56,293 nt of DNA, taken from positions 491-56,783 of the forward strand of contig DGYW01000071.1 in assembly GCA_002396805.1 (NCBI GenBank), given 5' to 3'. This stretch comes from Firmicutes bacterium UBA4996 (GTDB lineage: Bacteria; Bacillota; Limnochordia; Darwinibacteriales; Darwinibacteriaceae). Under the pieces are notes generated by a model. The model made no database searches, was not told where the DNA came from, and saw only the letters and a program-made list of their open reading frames with translations. Below, in pieces: positions 43,341 through 51,455 of this stretch. The position numbers and the translations under genes were made by a program. Position 1 is the first letter of the stretch; every line of letters begins with the position of its first letter.

Positions 43341-43368
43341 ATTATAACACGTATGCAAGAATATGCAA
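43341..43368 (-). promoter_or_regulatory. Promoter of the amino acid importer with tandem repeat
   Basis: Minus-strand TTGCAT (43368-43363) and a perfect TATAAT (43346-43341) are 16 bases apart. A second copy of TTGCATA lies exactly 10 bases downstream of the first, inside the spacer. This gives a one-turn direct repeat that could be an operator. Confidence 0.65.
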
Positions 43369-43451
43369 GCAATATAAATATTTATTCTAAGTTAAATTGG
43401 CAGGAACCTCTTCCCTATAAAGAGAATTTCTAAAGCATGGAGGTGCTAGCA

Positions 43452-44627
43452 TTGAAGAATCTGATTATTACTAACGGTACAATAGTTACCGATGAATTAG
43501 TTCACCAAGGTACCGTAGTGGTCATTGGTGACAAGATTATTTATGTAGGTGATGAACAAGAAGGCAACACAATGAAGAAAGTCGCTGATAAGAGTGTCTT
43601 TGAGATTATTGATGCCCAAGGAGGCTATATTGCTCCTGGCCTAATTGATGTGCATATTCATGGCTCGAATGGTGTTGAGCTTATGGATGGAACTGAAGAG
43701 GCAATTCGGGCTATGGCTCGCTATCTGGCTCAACATGGCACGGTGGGTTTTTTACCAAGTACAGTTACTGCCTTGACAGAAAAAACTCGTCATGTGGCTG
43801 AACTGGTAGCTGAGTATGTGGGCCAAGAGGGTGAAGCGGAGGTTCTAGGTATCCATTTGGAGGGCCCGTACATCAATGAGACATTTAAGGGTGCGCAGTA
43901 CGGACCTGCCATTCGAGCCGCGGATATCCAAGAACTAGAAGAGTTGTACACAATTCTGGGGGACAAGTTGCGTCTAATCACTTTGGCTCCAGAAATCCCA
44001 GGTAATGAAAAAGCCATCGCTTGGCTTCGAGAAAGGGATATTACAGTCTCTATAGGTCATTCTGATGCCACTTACGATCAAGCGGTTCAGGCTTTTGAAC
44101 AGGGGGTAACCCATGCTACCCACACGTATAATGGAATGAAGGGTCTACATCATCGCGAGCCAGGTGTGGTGGGAGCCGTCTTGGCTACACCCGAAGTGTA
44201 TGCCGAGCTCATCGCGGATCTAGTCCACGTCCACCCCGGGGCAATTAAAGTCTTACTCCAGAACAAAGGAGTAGAGAAGGTAGTCTTGATTACCGATGCG
44301 GTTCAGGCCACGGGCCTACCCGATGGTGAATATGTCTTAGGGGATCAGCAAATTTTTGTCAAAGAGGGGGCAGCCCGTTTGGCAGAAGGTAACTTAGCCG
44401 GAAGCACTCTCACCTTAATGCGGGCAGTACAAAATATGGTTGAAGTGCTTGGTGTCTCTCTGATTGATGCTTTTCGCATGGCCAGTCTTAACCCTGCCCA
44501 ATCCATTGGATTGAAGAACAAGGGATGGATTCGAGAAGGAAACCAGGCGGACTTTGTGATTATCGATAAGGATTTTACCGTGCAAAAAACCATCGTGGGC
44601 GGTAAGGTAGTTTACCATAACGATTAA
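43452..44627 (+). CDS. nagA: N-acetylglucosamine-6-phosphate deacetylase
   Basis: NagA removes acetate from GlcNAc 6-phosphate, the first committed step of amino-sugar use and wall recycling. Amidohydrolase marks are IAPGLIDVHIHGSNGVELMD, LGIHLEGPYINETFKGAQ with the metal-binding Glu, VSIGHSDATYDQ, THTYNGMKGLHHREPG, LITDAVQATGLPDG and LAGSTLTLM. Length is 391 residues. TTG 43452 is preferred because GGAGGTG (43439-43445) precedes it. ATG 43437 would sit on that site. nagB follows 21 bases later. Confidence 0.94.
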   Translation: MKNLIITNGTIVTDELVHQGTVVVIGDKIIYVGDEQEGNTMKKVADKSVFEIIDAQGGYIAPGLIDVHIHGSNGVELMDGTEEAIRAMARYLAQHGTVGFLPSTVTALTEKTRHVAELVAEYVGQEGEAEVLGIHLEGPYINETFKGAQYGPAIRAADIQELEELYTILGDKLRLITLAPEIPGNEKAIAWLRERDITVSIGHSDATYDQAVQAFEQGVTHATHTYNGMKGLHHREPGVVGAVLATPEVYAELIADLVHVHPGAIKVLLQNKGVEKVVLITDAVQATGLPDGEYVLGDQQIFVKEGAARLAEGNLAGSTLTLMRAVQNMVEVLGVSLIDAFRMASLNPAQSIGLKNKGWIREGNQADFVIIDKDFTVQKTIVGGKVVYHND

Positions 44628-44648
44628 GAAAAGAAAGGGAGCATAGGC

Positions 44649-45371
44649 ATGAATATTGTTGTAGTGAATAATTTTGATCGAATGAGTGAAGAGGTTGCCA
44701 AGATTATCCGGGGCCAAATTGTGAGTAAACCAGACAGCGTCCTGGGTTTGGCTACAGGAAGCTCACCCCTGCAGGTCTATAGTTTACTAGGTGAATATCA
44801 CGCGCGGGGCCTAGATTTCAGTCAATTAACAACCTTTAACCTCGATGAGTATGTAGGCTTGGCTCCAAATCATAACCAAAGCTATCGCTATTACATGCAA
44901 GAAAATTTATTCTCCAAGGTGAATGTGGATAAGGCCAAGACCTTTATTCCTAATGGGGTGGCTGAGGATCTAGAAGAGGAATGCGTCCGTTACGAAGCCT
45001 TGATCAAGCAAGCTGGTGGCATTGACCTACAGATTCTTGGTATTGGTACTAACGCCCACATTGGCTTTAATGAGCCTGGTACTGAATTTGGCACCATTAC
45101 ACAAGTGGTGGACTTGGCCCCCAGCACCATTGCGGATAACTCACGCTTCTTTGAGTCGTCTGACGATGTACCAACCAAGGCGATTTCTATGGGCATAAAA
45201 AGCATCATGAAGGCAAAAAACATTGTGCTTATGGCTAATGGAGGAAGCAAGGCAGATGCCATTGCCGCCGCGGTGAAGGGACCTGTGACTACCGCTGTGC
45301 CAGCATCCGTCCTGCAATTGCATCCTTCTGTCACCTTTGTGGTAGATCAGGCCGCAGCTAGTAAGTTGTAG
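44649..45371 (+). CDS. nagB: Glucosamine-6-phosphate deaminase
   Basis: NagB converts glucosamine 6-phosphate to fructose 6-phosphate and ammonia, feeding glycolysis. Key blocks are SVLGLATGSSPLQVYSLL, TTFNLDEYVGLAPNHNQSYR with the catalytic Asp, DLQILGIGTNAHIGFNEPG and PTKAISMGIKSIMKAKNIVL. Length is 240 residues, the short form that usually lacks the E. coli allosteric extension. ATG 44649 follows AAAGGGAG. It forms a unit with nagA and ends four bases before the PHP gene. Confidence 0.95.
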   Translation: MNIVVVNNFDRMSEEVAKIIRGQIVSKPDSVLGLATGSSPLQVYSLLGEYHARGLDFSQLTTFNLDEYVGLAPNHNQSYRYYMQENLFSKVNVDKAKTFIPNGVAEDLEEECVRYEALIKQAGGIDLQILGIGTNAHIGFNEPGTEFGTITQVVDLAPSTIADNSRFFESSDDVPTKAISMGIKSIMKAKNIVLMANGGSKADAIAAAVKGPVTTAVPASVLQLHPSVTFVVDQAAASKL

Positions 45372-45375
45372 GGGC

Positions 45376-46122
45376 ATGTATTGCTTCGCAGATTATCATA
45401 CCCACACCCAGCATAGCCACGGAACAGGAACAGTAGCAGAAAACGTGGCGGCTGCAGCACAGCTTGGGCTTGAGGTAATCGCCATTAGTGACCATGGCCC
45501 TAACCATTTGTTGCACTACGGCATGGCCAGTTTAGATGTGCTAAAGACTATCCGCGCTGAATTGACCGAAGCCTGTGTTTCTTTTCCAGAGATTATTGGT
45601 TTGGTAGGTATTGAGGCCAACATTATCAGTGTTAGGGGAGATTTAGATTTGCCCCTCGAAGACTGGCATTTAGTGGATTTGGTTTTGGCGAATATTCATA
45701 CCATGGTTAAACCTGCTAGCTTTAAGGACGCTACCAAGATTTGGGGGAGTCACTTTGGAAAAAAGATGTTTCCCCCTGTGGGTAAGCGTTCGCGGTTGAT
45801 TAATACAGAGGCTACGATTAATGCCCTCATGCGCAACAAGATTGACATACTAACACATCCTGGTGTGCGTTTTTCTATTGATTATCGAGTGGTTGCCCAG
45901 GCCTGCGCAGCCATGGGTACCGCTTTTGAGCTTAACGCCAGCAAACCTTATCTTACACCAGAAATTGTGGAGCTGGTGGCCAAAGAAGGTGCTACGTTTG
46001 TAATTGGTAGTGATGCCCATTCGCCTCAGCGAGTGGGCGATTTTGCCCTTGGATTAGAGTTGGCGAAACAGGTGGGCTTGACTCCTAAGGAAGTTGTGAA
46101 CGCAAAGTTCGGTGTAGTTTAG
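45376..46122 (+). CDS. PHP-domain phosphoesterase, YcdX-like
   Basis: This is a metal-dependent PHP-fold hydrolase of 248 residues. The metal-binding motifs are DYHTHTQHSHGTGT at the N-terminus, AISDHGPNHLL, GIEANII, DILTHPGVRF and the closing VIGSDAHSPQRVG. The layout matches the YcdX-type phosphatases. Substrate is unknown. Its position after nagAB and before yvcK suggests a phosphosugar, but that is only inference. ATG 45376 lies four bases after the nagB stop. Confidence 0.88.
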   Translation: MYCFADYHTHTQHSHGTGTVAENVAAAAQLGLEVIAISDHGPNHLLHYGMASLDVLKTIRAELTEACVSFPEIIGLVGIEANIISVRGDLDLPLEDWHLVDLVLANIHTMVKPASFKDATKIWGSHFGKKMFPPVGKRSRLINTEATINALMRNKIDILTHPGVRFSIDYRVVAQACAAMGTAFELNASKPYLTPEIVELVAKEGATFVIGSDAHSPQRVGDFALGLELAKQVGLTPKEVVNAKFGVV

Positions 46123-46135
46123 GGAGGGTTCAGCA

Positions 46136-47425
46136 GTGGATAAACATAAGCTAAAGTGGCTTTATCCCGGTATGGGTGTGAAACGCTGGTTGGCCCTATT
46201 GATAGTAGGTGTTTTTGCATTTGCCCTCGGAGTTGCGGTGGCCTTTTCCCCCTCACCCCTACCCATGCTTGAGGCCTATGACTGGAATTTCTTCTTGGTC
46301 GGTCTTGTCCTGACACTTCTCGGATCGCTTTGTATAGCTGTAGCTATTCGCTGTGGAATTCGTTCTATCATTGGCGCGATTAAACCTGCGGATGTGCCCA
46401 ATTTAGTGGAGCATGTTTACAGATCCCGCAATCTACAAAAAGGTCCCCATATCGTCACCATTGGCGGCGGAACTGGTCTATCAACTATGCTACGAGGGCT
46501 CAAACCCTATTCTGCTAACATTACCGCCATAGTGACTGTAGCTGATGATGGAGGTAGCTCCGGACGCATTAGAGACGAATTGGGTATACTGCCCCCCGGT
46601 GATATTCGCAACACCCTGATTGCTTTAGCTGATACAGAACCACTCATGGAAAAGCTCTTTCAATATAGATTCTCCTGGGGCGAGGGTTTAACTGGTCATA
46701 GTTTTGGCAACTTATTTATCGCAGCCATGACTGATATCACCGGCGACTTTGAAGAATCAATTAGGGCCTTCAGTAAGGTCTTGGCGGTACGGGGGAAGGT
46801 TTTACCCTCTACATTGGAAACAGTTCGACTAGGAGCAGAATATACCGATGGCTCCATAGCCATGGGTGAGAGCAATGTTCCTAAGGCGGGTAAGAAGATT
46901 AGACGGGTGTTCTTAGATACCCCCCAGGCCGAGGCATTGCCAGAGGCACTAGAAGCCATTGCCCAAGCGGATGTGGTTGTCTTGGGTCCCGGTAGTCTTT
47001 TTACGAGTGTGATTCCCAACTTATTAATTCCATCTATAGTGGACGCTTTAGCCACAACATCAGCTCTTAGAGTGTATGTCTGTAATGTCATGACACAACC
47101 TGGAGAAACAGATGGTTTGAGTGCAAGCGAACACGTACGAGCCCTGTTGGCTCATGCCAACCACCGATCAATTTTAGATTATGTAATTGTGAATCAAGCT
47201 AGCATATCCCAAGCTCAGAGTAGAAAGTACGCGCTCGAAGGAGCGCACCCAGTCCAGGCCGATGTGGCCCAGTTGAAGGCGCTAGGTTTAGAAGTACGCT
47301 TGGGTGATTATCTAGATCAACTCGATCTAGTGCGTCACGACAGTACCAAGTTAGCTGAAGAGATCATGATTCTAGCTGGTCACCACCATTTTTGGCAACG
47401 AACAAACGGAGAGCGAGTAGTTTAA
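46136..47425 (+). CDS. yvcK: YvcK/GlmR gluconeogenesis-factor family protein
   Basis: YvcK (GlmR) is needed for growth on gluconeogenic carbon sources in B. subtilis, binds UDP-GlcNAc and influences amino-sugar supply. The nucleotide-binding core is clear: VTIGGGTGLSTMLRGLKPY, VTVADDGGSSGRIRDELG, PPGDIRNTLIALAD, GLTGHSFGNLFIAAMT and VLGPGSLFTSVIPNLLI. Two membrane helices precede it (about 14-36 and 48-72), an extension absent from the B. subtilis protein. Length is 429 residues. The GTG start follows AGGGAGGG. Confidence 0.93.
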   Translation: MDKHKLKWLYPGMGVKRWLALLIVGVFAFALGVAVAFSPSPLPMLEAYDWNFFLVGLVLTLLGSLCIAVAIRCGIRSIIGAIKPADVPNLVEHVYRSRNLQKGPHIVTIGGGTGLSTMLRGLKPYSANITAIVTVADDGGSSGRIRDELGILPPGDIRNTLIALADTEPLMEKLFQYRFSWGEGLTGHSFGNLFIAAMTDITGDFEESIRAFSKVLAVRGKVLPSTLETVRLGAEYTDGSIAMGESNVPKAGKKIRRVFLDTPQAEALPEALEAIAQADVVVLGPGSLFTSVIPNLLIPSIVDALATTSALRVYVCNVMTQPGETDGLSASEHVRALLAHANHRSILDYVIVNQASISQAQSRKYALEGAHPVQADVAQLKALGLEVRLGDYLDQLDLVRHDSTKLAEEIMILAGHHHFWQRTNGERVV

Positions 47426-47477
47426 GGGCGGTTTTATTTCTCCTTCACTCAGAATAAACTACTGAGGGGGGAGAGCC

Positions 47478-48308
47478 ATGCGCCGAATCGTTGTGGTTGT
47501 AGTTTTAATTTCTACTTTAGGTTGGGGTGTGCCCACAGTATTTAGGACCTTTCACCGCAAATTATTCGGAGTACAACCAGGTGTCTTCTTAGAAGAACAA
47601 GCTTTAGAGTACTTTTATGAGGGAGAAGTGCGGGTTATAGTAGAGCGTATGGCGTTAGCTGCCCAACGGGCGCCTGTGAACGCTAGTCTCCATAAAGAGA
47701 CAGGAAAGATTATTCCTCATATTAATGGTTTGTATCTTGACGTGGATCAGCTAGTTCAGGAGATCATTTCGGCACCCGCCAAAACAAAGCTAACTTTGCA
47801 GGGGATCGAAGTAGTCCCTTTCGTGCGGACAGAACATCTCGAAGAACTCACAGATCTGCTCGGGGACTTTTCCACTCCTGTGTTGGGGAGTCCAGATCGA
47901 GTGCAAAACATTCGCCTTTCGTTGCAAGCCATCAACAATACCCTGCTACTTCCGGGTGAGGTTTTTTCTTTTAATGGGATCGTGGGAGAACGTACTGAAG
48001 AGCGGGGGTATCGCAATGCTCCCATCATTTTAGGGGAGACAGTGGTGCCAGGTGTAGGGGGAGGGATTTGCCAATCGTCCACCACCCTATACAATGCGGC
48101 ACGCGAGGCCAGCATGGAGATTGTGGAGCGCCGCATTCATTCTATCGCTCCTAGCTATATCAAACATGGCATGGATGCTACTGTGGCTTGGCCCCATACT
48201 GATTTCAAATTCAAGAATACTTTAGATAATCCCGTAATTGTGAAAGCGGAAATCCAAAAATGGCGTGTGCGCGTCTGGATTTTAGGCAAGAAAGGAGGGG
48301 GCGCATGA
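47478..48308 (+). CDS. VanW family protein
   Basis: This is a 276-residue VanW-family protein with a short N-terminal membrane or signal segment (IVVVVVLISTLGWGVPTV). The VanW core lies in the second half: NIRLSLQAINNTLLLPGEVF, SFNGIVGERTEERGYRNAPI, and the diagnostic VVPGVGGGICQSSTTLYNAA. VKAEIQKWRVRVWILG closes it. The function of the family is unknown despite its name from a vancomycin-resistance cluster; no van ligase genes are present. Its stop overlaps the whiA ATG. Confidence 0.88.
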   Translation: MRRIVVVVVLISTLGWGVPTVFRTFHRKLFGVQPGVFLEEQALEYFYEGEVRVIVERMALAAQRAPVNASLHKETGKIIPHINGLYLDVDQLVQEIISAPAKTKLTLQGIEVVPFVRTEHLEELTDLLGDFSTPVLGSPDRVQNIRLSLQAINNTLLLPGEVFSFNGIVGERTEERGYRNAPIILGETVVPGVGGGICQSSTTLYNAAREASMEIVERRIHSIAPSYIKHGMDATVAWPHTDFKFKNTLDNPVIVKAEIQKWRVRVWILGKKGGGA

Positions 48309-49231
48309 CTTTTTCTGATGAGACTCGAAATGAACTCGCTAGGGTGATCCCTAGTGCCCGTTGCTGTCGCATTGCAGAGCTGAACGCCATGTATGAACTA
48401 GATGGCTTTTTGTTGGGAACCAATAATCAATACCTGGACTTTAACAATTCCTCTCCTGTAGTAGCCCGCAAGATTCTGCTCTTGTTAAAGGGTCTGTACC
48501 CTGATCTGCCTACACAGGTTTTGGTGGTTAAATCTCGCTCGCGGCGAACGCAAATGTGTACCGTGCGCGTATTGGGCCGTGATGGTGCGGGACAAGTGTA
48601 CCAGGATTTTAAGGATCAGAGCGTTCTGGACGAATCGGGTGTGCCTCGTAAGAAATGTTGTCGGAGGGCGTATTTGCGTGGAGCTTTTTTAAGCCGTGGG
48701 TCTATTACTAACCCTGAGCGCACTTATCATCTGGAGATTTCCACGGAGCAGACTTTGCTAGCGGAGAAAATCTTGGCAATCATGGCTTCGCTCAATCTAG
48801 AGGCAGGGATTACTCAGCGCAAAGGTAGCTTAGTGACCTACATGAAGGATGGTCAGCAGATTGTCAACTTGTTGAACTTAATGGGGGCCCATAGTTCGTT
48901 GCTGCACTTTGAGAATGTTCGGGTCATGAAAGATATGCGCAATCAAATCAACCGTTTGGTCAATTGCGAAACCGCCAATGTGGATAAGACGGTAAAAGCG
49001 GCCATGGAACAATTGGAAGATATTCGTCTCATCGATGAGATAATCGGATTGGAAGAACTGTCGCCTAAACTACAAGAGGTTGCGAAGGTGCGCTTAGCTA
49101 ACCCCTATGCCTCTTTGCAGGAATTAGGCGAATTGATGTTACCAAAGATGAGCAAATCTGGTGTGAACTATAGAATCAGGCAAATTCGGGAAAAAGCGCG
49201 AGAACTTGACGGTTTAGATCCCGAATCTTAA
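48305..49231 (+). CDS. whiA: WhiA family DNA-binding protein
   Basis: WhiA has a homing-endonuclease-like N-terminal fold and a C-terminal helix-turn-helix. It is involved in cell division and sporulation control. Recognisable blocks are TFSDETRNELARVIPSARCC, RAYLRGAFLSRGSITNPERT, YHLEISTEQTLLAEKIL, VRVMKDMRNQINRLVNCETA and SKSGVNYRIRQIREKA. Length is 308 residues. ATG 48305 follows AAAGGAGGGGG. A yvcK neighbour is normal; VanW between the two and no rapZ upstream is less usual. Confidence 0.95.
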   Translation: MTFSDETRNELARVIPSARCCRIAELNAMYELDGFLLGTNNQYLDFNNSSPVVARKILLLLKGLYPDLPTQVLVVKSRSRRTQMCTVRVLGRDGAGQVYQDFKDQSVLDESGVPRKKCCRRAYLRGAFLSRGSITNPERTYHLEISTEQTLLAEKILAIMASLNLEAGITQRKGSLVTYMKDGQQIVNLLNLMGAHSSLLHFENVRVMKDMRNQINRLVNCETANVDKTVKAAMEQLEDIRLIDEIIGLEELSPKLQEVAKVRLANPYASLQELGELMLPKMSKSGVNYRIRQIREKARELDGLDPES

Positions 49232-49281
49232 CACGAGGAGGCAGGGAAAAATTATCCAAAGGGGAATAAATATGATCATAG

Positions 49282-49317
49282 CGGGACATTATGTACCCCG
49301 TCGGGACAATTTTGATC
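49282..49317 (+). promoter_or_regulatory. CggR operator (tandem CGGGAC repeats)
   Basis: CGGGAC occurs at 49282-49287 and again at 49302-49307, exactly 20 bases apart. This is the spacing of the B. subtilis CggR operator (CGGGAC-N6-TGTC-N4, twice). The second half-elements here are TACC and GATC instead of TGTC. A -10-like TATGAT lies just upstream at 49271-49276; no clear -35 is visible. The site lies before cggR, so it should autoregulate the whole operon. Confidence 0.8.
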
Positions 49318-49344
49318 CCGGAGCAGGAGGGGGGATGGCCAGAA

Positions 49345-50373
49345 GTGGATAGTCTTGCGGCGTTGCAACAACTAGTTCCTGAATTAGAGGACTTTCTGGA
49401 ACGTCGCTACACGTTGCTCAAGGTCATTCGTAATCTAGCACCAGTTGGTCGTCGCCAGCTCGCTACTCAAGTTGGTAGTTCTGAACGGATCATTCGTGCC
49501 GAATTGGATCTACTGCGCGACCAGGGTTTGGTTGTCACTAGTTCTGTGGGAGTGAGCTTATCGCCCCAGGGCGAGCTTGTTCTAAGTAGTCTCCAATCTA
49601 TGGTGCGCGAGTTTCATGATCTAGAGTATCTAGAACAAACCCTAGCACAAGCCCTTGGTGTAGGTCGAATGATTATTGTCCCAGGTGATGCCGATGTGGA
49701 CCCTGGGGGGAAAAGAGACCTGGCCTTGGCCACTGTCAGATTTTTGCAAGACACTCTACGTGATGGAGATATCTTAGCTGTTACAGGTGGAACCACCTTG
49801 TCTAAAGTTGCCGAGTCTTTTCCTGCTCCAGAATTCACGGGCAGGGTCACGGTAGTCCCGGTTCGGGGCGGGCTCGGTGAGGATGTAAAGATTCAGGCCA
49901 ACTCTATTGCGGCTCGTTTTGCGGAAGGTCTAGGCGGAAGTTATCGCTTGCTTCACGCTCCTGAAGATGTCTTACCCTGTTATGTGGAGCAAATCCTTAG
50001 CGAACCGAGAATTCGTGATGTAATCGCCCTTGGGCGGAGAGCGAATGTTCTTCTTCACGGAATCGGGACGGCAGAAGAAATGGCTAAACGGCGAGGTTTT
50101 GATGAGGAAATCATCATGAAACTCATTGCCGAAGGGGCAGTGGGTGAAGCATTTGGTTGTTATTTCGATGCTCGGGGAAATATAGTCTATAACACTACTT
50201 CAATTGGTTTACGCTTAGAGGATCTTGAAAAAATTCCTCTAGTAGTTACAGTTGGAGGCGGGAGAAGTAAGGCTTGGGCCGTCATGTCGGTTTTGTCTAG
50301 GGGTTATTGTGATGTTTGCATCACCGATGAGGGGGTAGCCCGGAGGTTGATGACTTTAAAAGAAATAAGATAG
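49345..50373 (+). CDS. cggR: Central glycolytic genes regulator CggR
   Basis: CggR is a SorC/DeoR-type repressor of the lower glycolytic operon, inactivated by fructose 1,6-bisphosphate in B. subtilis. The N-terminal helix-turn-helix (RYTLLKVIRNLAPVGRRQLA, then SERIIRAELDLLRDQGLV) is followed by a sugar-binding domain (DILAVTGGTTLSKVAESFPA, VVTVGGGRSKAWAVMSVL). From GTG 49345 it has 342 residues, like the B. subtilis protein (340), with GGAGGGGG upstream. The frame is open from 49291, but that start lies inside the operator. Confidence 0.93.
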   Translation: MDSLAALQQLVPELEDFLERRYTLLKVIRNLAPVGRRQLATQVGSSERIIRAELDLLRDQGLVVTSSVGVSLSPQGELVLSSLQSMVREFHDLEYLEQTLAQALGVGRMIIVPGDADVDPGGKRDLALATVRFLQDTLRDGDILAVTGGTTLSKVAESFPAPEFTGRVTVVPVRGGLGEDVKIQANSIAARFAEGLGGSYRLLHAPEDVLPCYVEQILSEPRIRDVIALGRRANVLLHGIGTAEEMAKRRGFDEEIIMKLIAEGAVGEAFGCYFDARGNIVYNTTSIGLRLEDLEKIPLVVTVGGGRSKAWAVMSVLSRGYCDVCITDEGVARRLMTLKEIR

Positions 50374-50385
50374 AGGAGGATTTTC

Positions 50386-51390
50386 ATGGCTGTTAAGATT
50401 GGTATTAATGGTTTTGGTCGGATTGGTCGATTGGTATTTCGTGGTACTTTAGGCAACCCTAATATTGAGGTAGTAGCTGTTAACGATCTCACCGATGCTG
50501 CTACGTTGGCTCACTTACTCAAGTATGACACTAACCACGGCACCCTAGATGCTGATGTGTCTGTAGACGGAGATTCTATTGTTGTTGATGGTCATAGCAT
50601 TAAGGTTTTAGCTGAACGGGATCCAAAGAATATCCCCTGGGGTGAATTAGGTGTAGATTACGTAGTTGAAGCTACTGGTATCTTCCGTAAGCGGGATCAA
50701 GCCCAGTGGCACATTGACGCTGGTGCTAAAAAGGTAATTATTACCGCCCCAGCTAAGAACGAGGACATCACCATTGTCATGGGTGTAAATGAGAAGAATT
50801 ATGATGCAGCTAAGCACCATGTAGTCTCTAATGCTTCTTGCACCACCAACTGTCTGGCACCTTTCGCTAAAGTGATTAACGACAACTTTGGCATCAAAAA
50901 AGGTCTCATGACTACTGTGCATGCCTACACCACTGACCAAAGAATTTTAGACCTACCCCATAGCGATCTACGTAGAGCGCGGGCCGCTGCTGAGAACATT
51001 GTTCCTACCACAACTGGGGCAGCAGCTGCTGTTGGTTTAGTACTACCAGAACTCAAGGGTAAACTTGATGGCTTTGCCATGCGTGTTCCTGTTTCTACCG
51101 TGAGTGTGGTTGACCTTGTTGTGGAAACTGAAAAGCCAGTTACGGCCGAAGCGGCTAACGCCTTATTCAAGGAAGCTGCTGAAGGTGAACTCAAGGGCAT
51201 CCTTGGCTATGAAGAGGCTCCCTTAGTATCCTGCGACTTTAAGGGTAATAACAATTCGTCCATCGTAGATGCAGGACTAACCAAAACTATGGGAGATAAC
51301 ATGCTTAAAGTGGTCTCTTGGTATGATAACGAGTGGGGTTACTCTATGAGAGTTGTTGATCTCATTCTTTATATGGAAGCTAACAAGTAA
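50386..51390 (+). CDS. gapA: Glyceraldehyde-3-phosphate dehydrogenase, type I
   Basis: GapA oxidises glyceraldehyde 3-phosphate to 1,3-bisphosphoglycerate with NAD. The Rossmann motif is IGINGFGRIGRLVFRG, the catalytic Cys is in SNASCTTNCLAPFAKV, and SWYDNEWGYSMRVVDL closes it. Length is 334 residues. An Asp (VAVNDL) at the end of the second strand fits NAD preference. GAGGAGG lies before the ATG, 12 bases after cggR. A stable hairpin separates it from pgk. Confidence 0.97.
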   Translation: MAVKIGINGFGRIGRLVFRGTLGNPNIEVVAVNDLTDAATLAHLLKYDTNHGTLDADVSVDGDSIVVDGHSIKVLAERDPKNIPWGELGVDYVVEATGIFRKRDQAQWHIDAGAKKVIITAPAKNEDITIVMGVNEKNYDAAKHHVVSNASCTTNCLAPFAKVINDNFGIKKGLMTTVHAYTTDQRILDLPHSDLRRARAAAENIVPTTTGAAAAVGLVLPELKGKLDGFAMRVPVSTVSVVDLVVETEKPVTAEAANALFKEAAEGELKGILGYEEAPLVSCDFKGNNNSSIVDAGLTKTMGDNMLKVVSWYDNEWGYSMRVVDLILYMEANK

Positions 51391-51406
51391 GAAATAGTAG
51401 CTGAGG

Positions 51407-51426
51407 ATCCCCCCTTTTGGGGGGAT
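51407..51426 (+). other. Strong hairpin between gapA and pgk
   Basis: A perfect 8-bp stem (ATCCCCCC/GGGGGGAT) with a TTTT loop follows the gapA stop by 16 bases. There is no T-run after it, so it is unlikely to terminate. An mRNA processing or stability role that favours gapA is plausible. Confidence 0.6.
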
Positions 51427-51455
51427 TCCCTCCGCGTTTAGATAGGAGGATTTCC

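Noticed and set aside
43302..43436. T-box or riboswitch leader in the region between the amino acid importer and nagA
   Set aside because: Neither strand shows a T-box sequence, a terminator before the first gene, or a conserved riboswitch core; only the promoter and repeat are supported.
47756..48136. 126-residue minus-strand open frame over the VanW gene
   Set aside because: Antisense shadow; the plus-strand protein has the VanW signature in this stretch.
49291..49344. Upstream ATG of cggR
   Set aside because: It lies between the two CGGGAC boxes of the operator, has no SD, and family proteins begin near GTG 49345.
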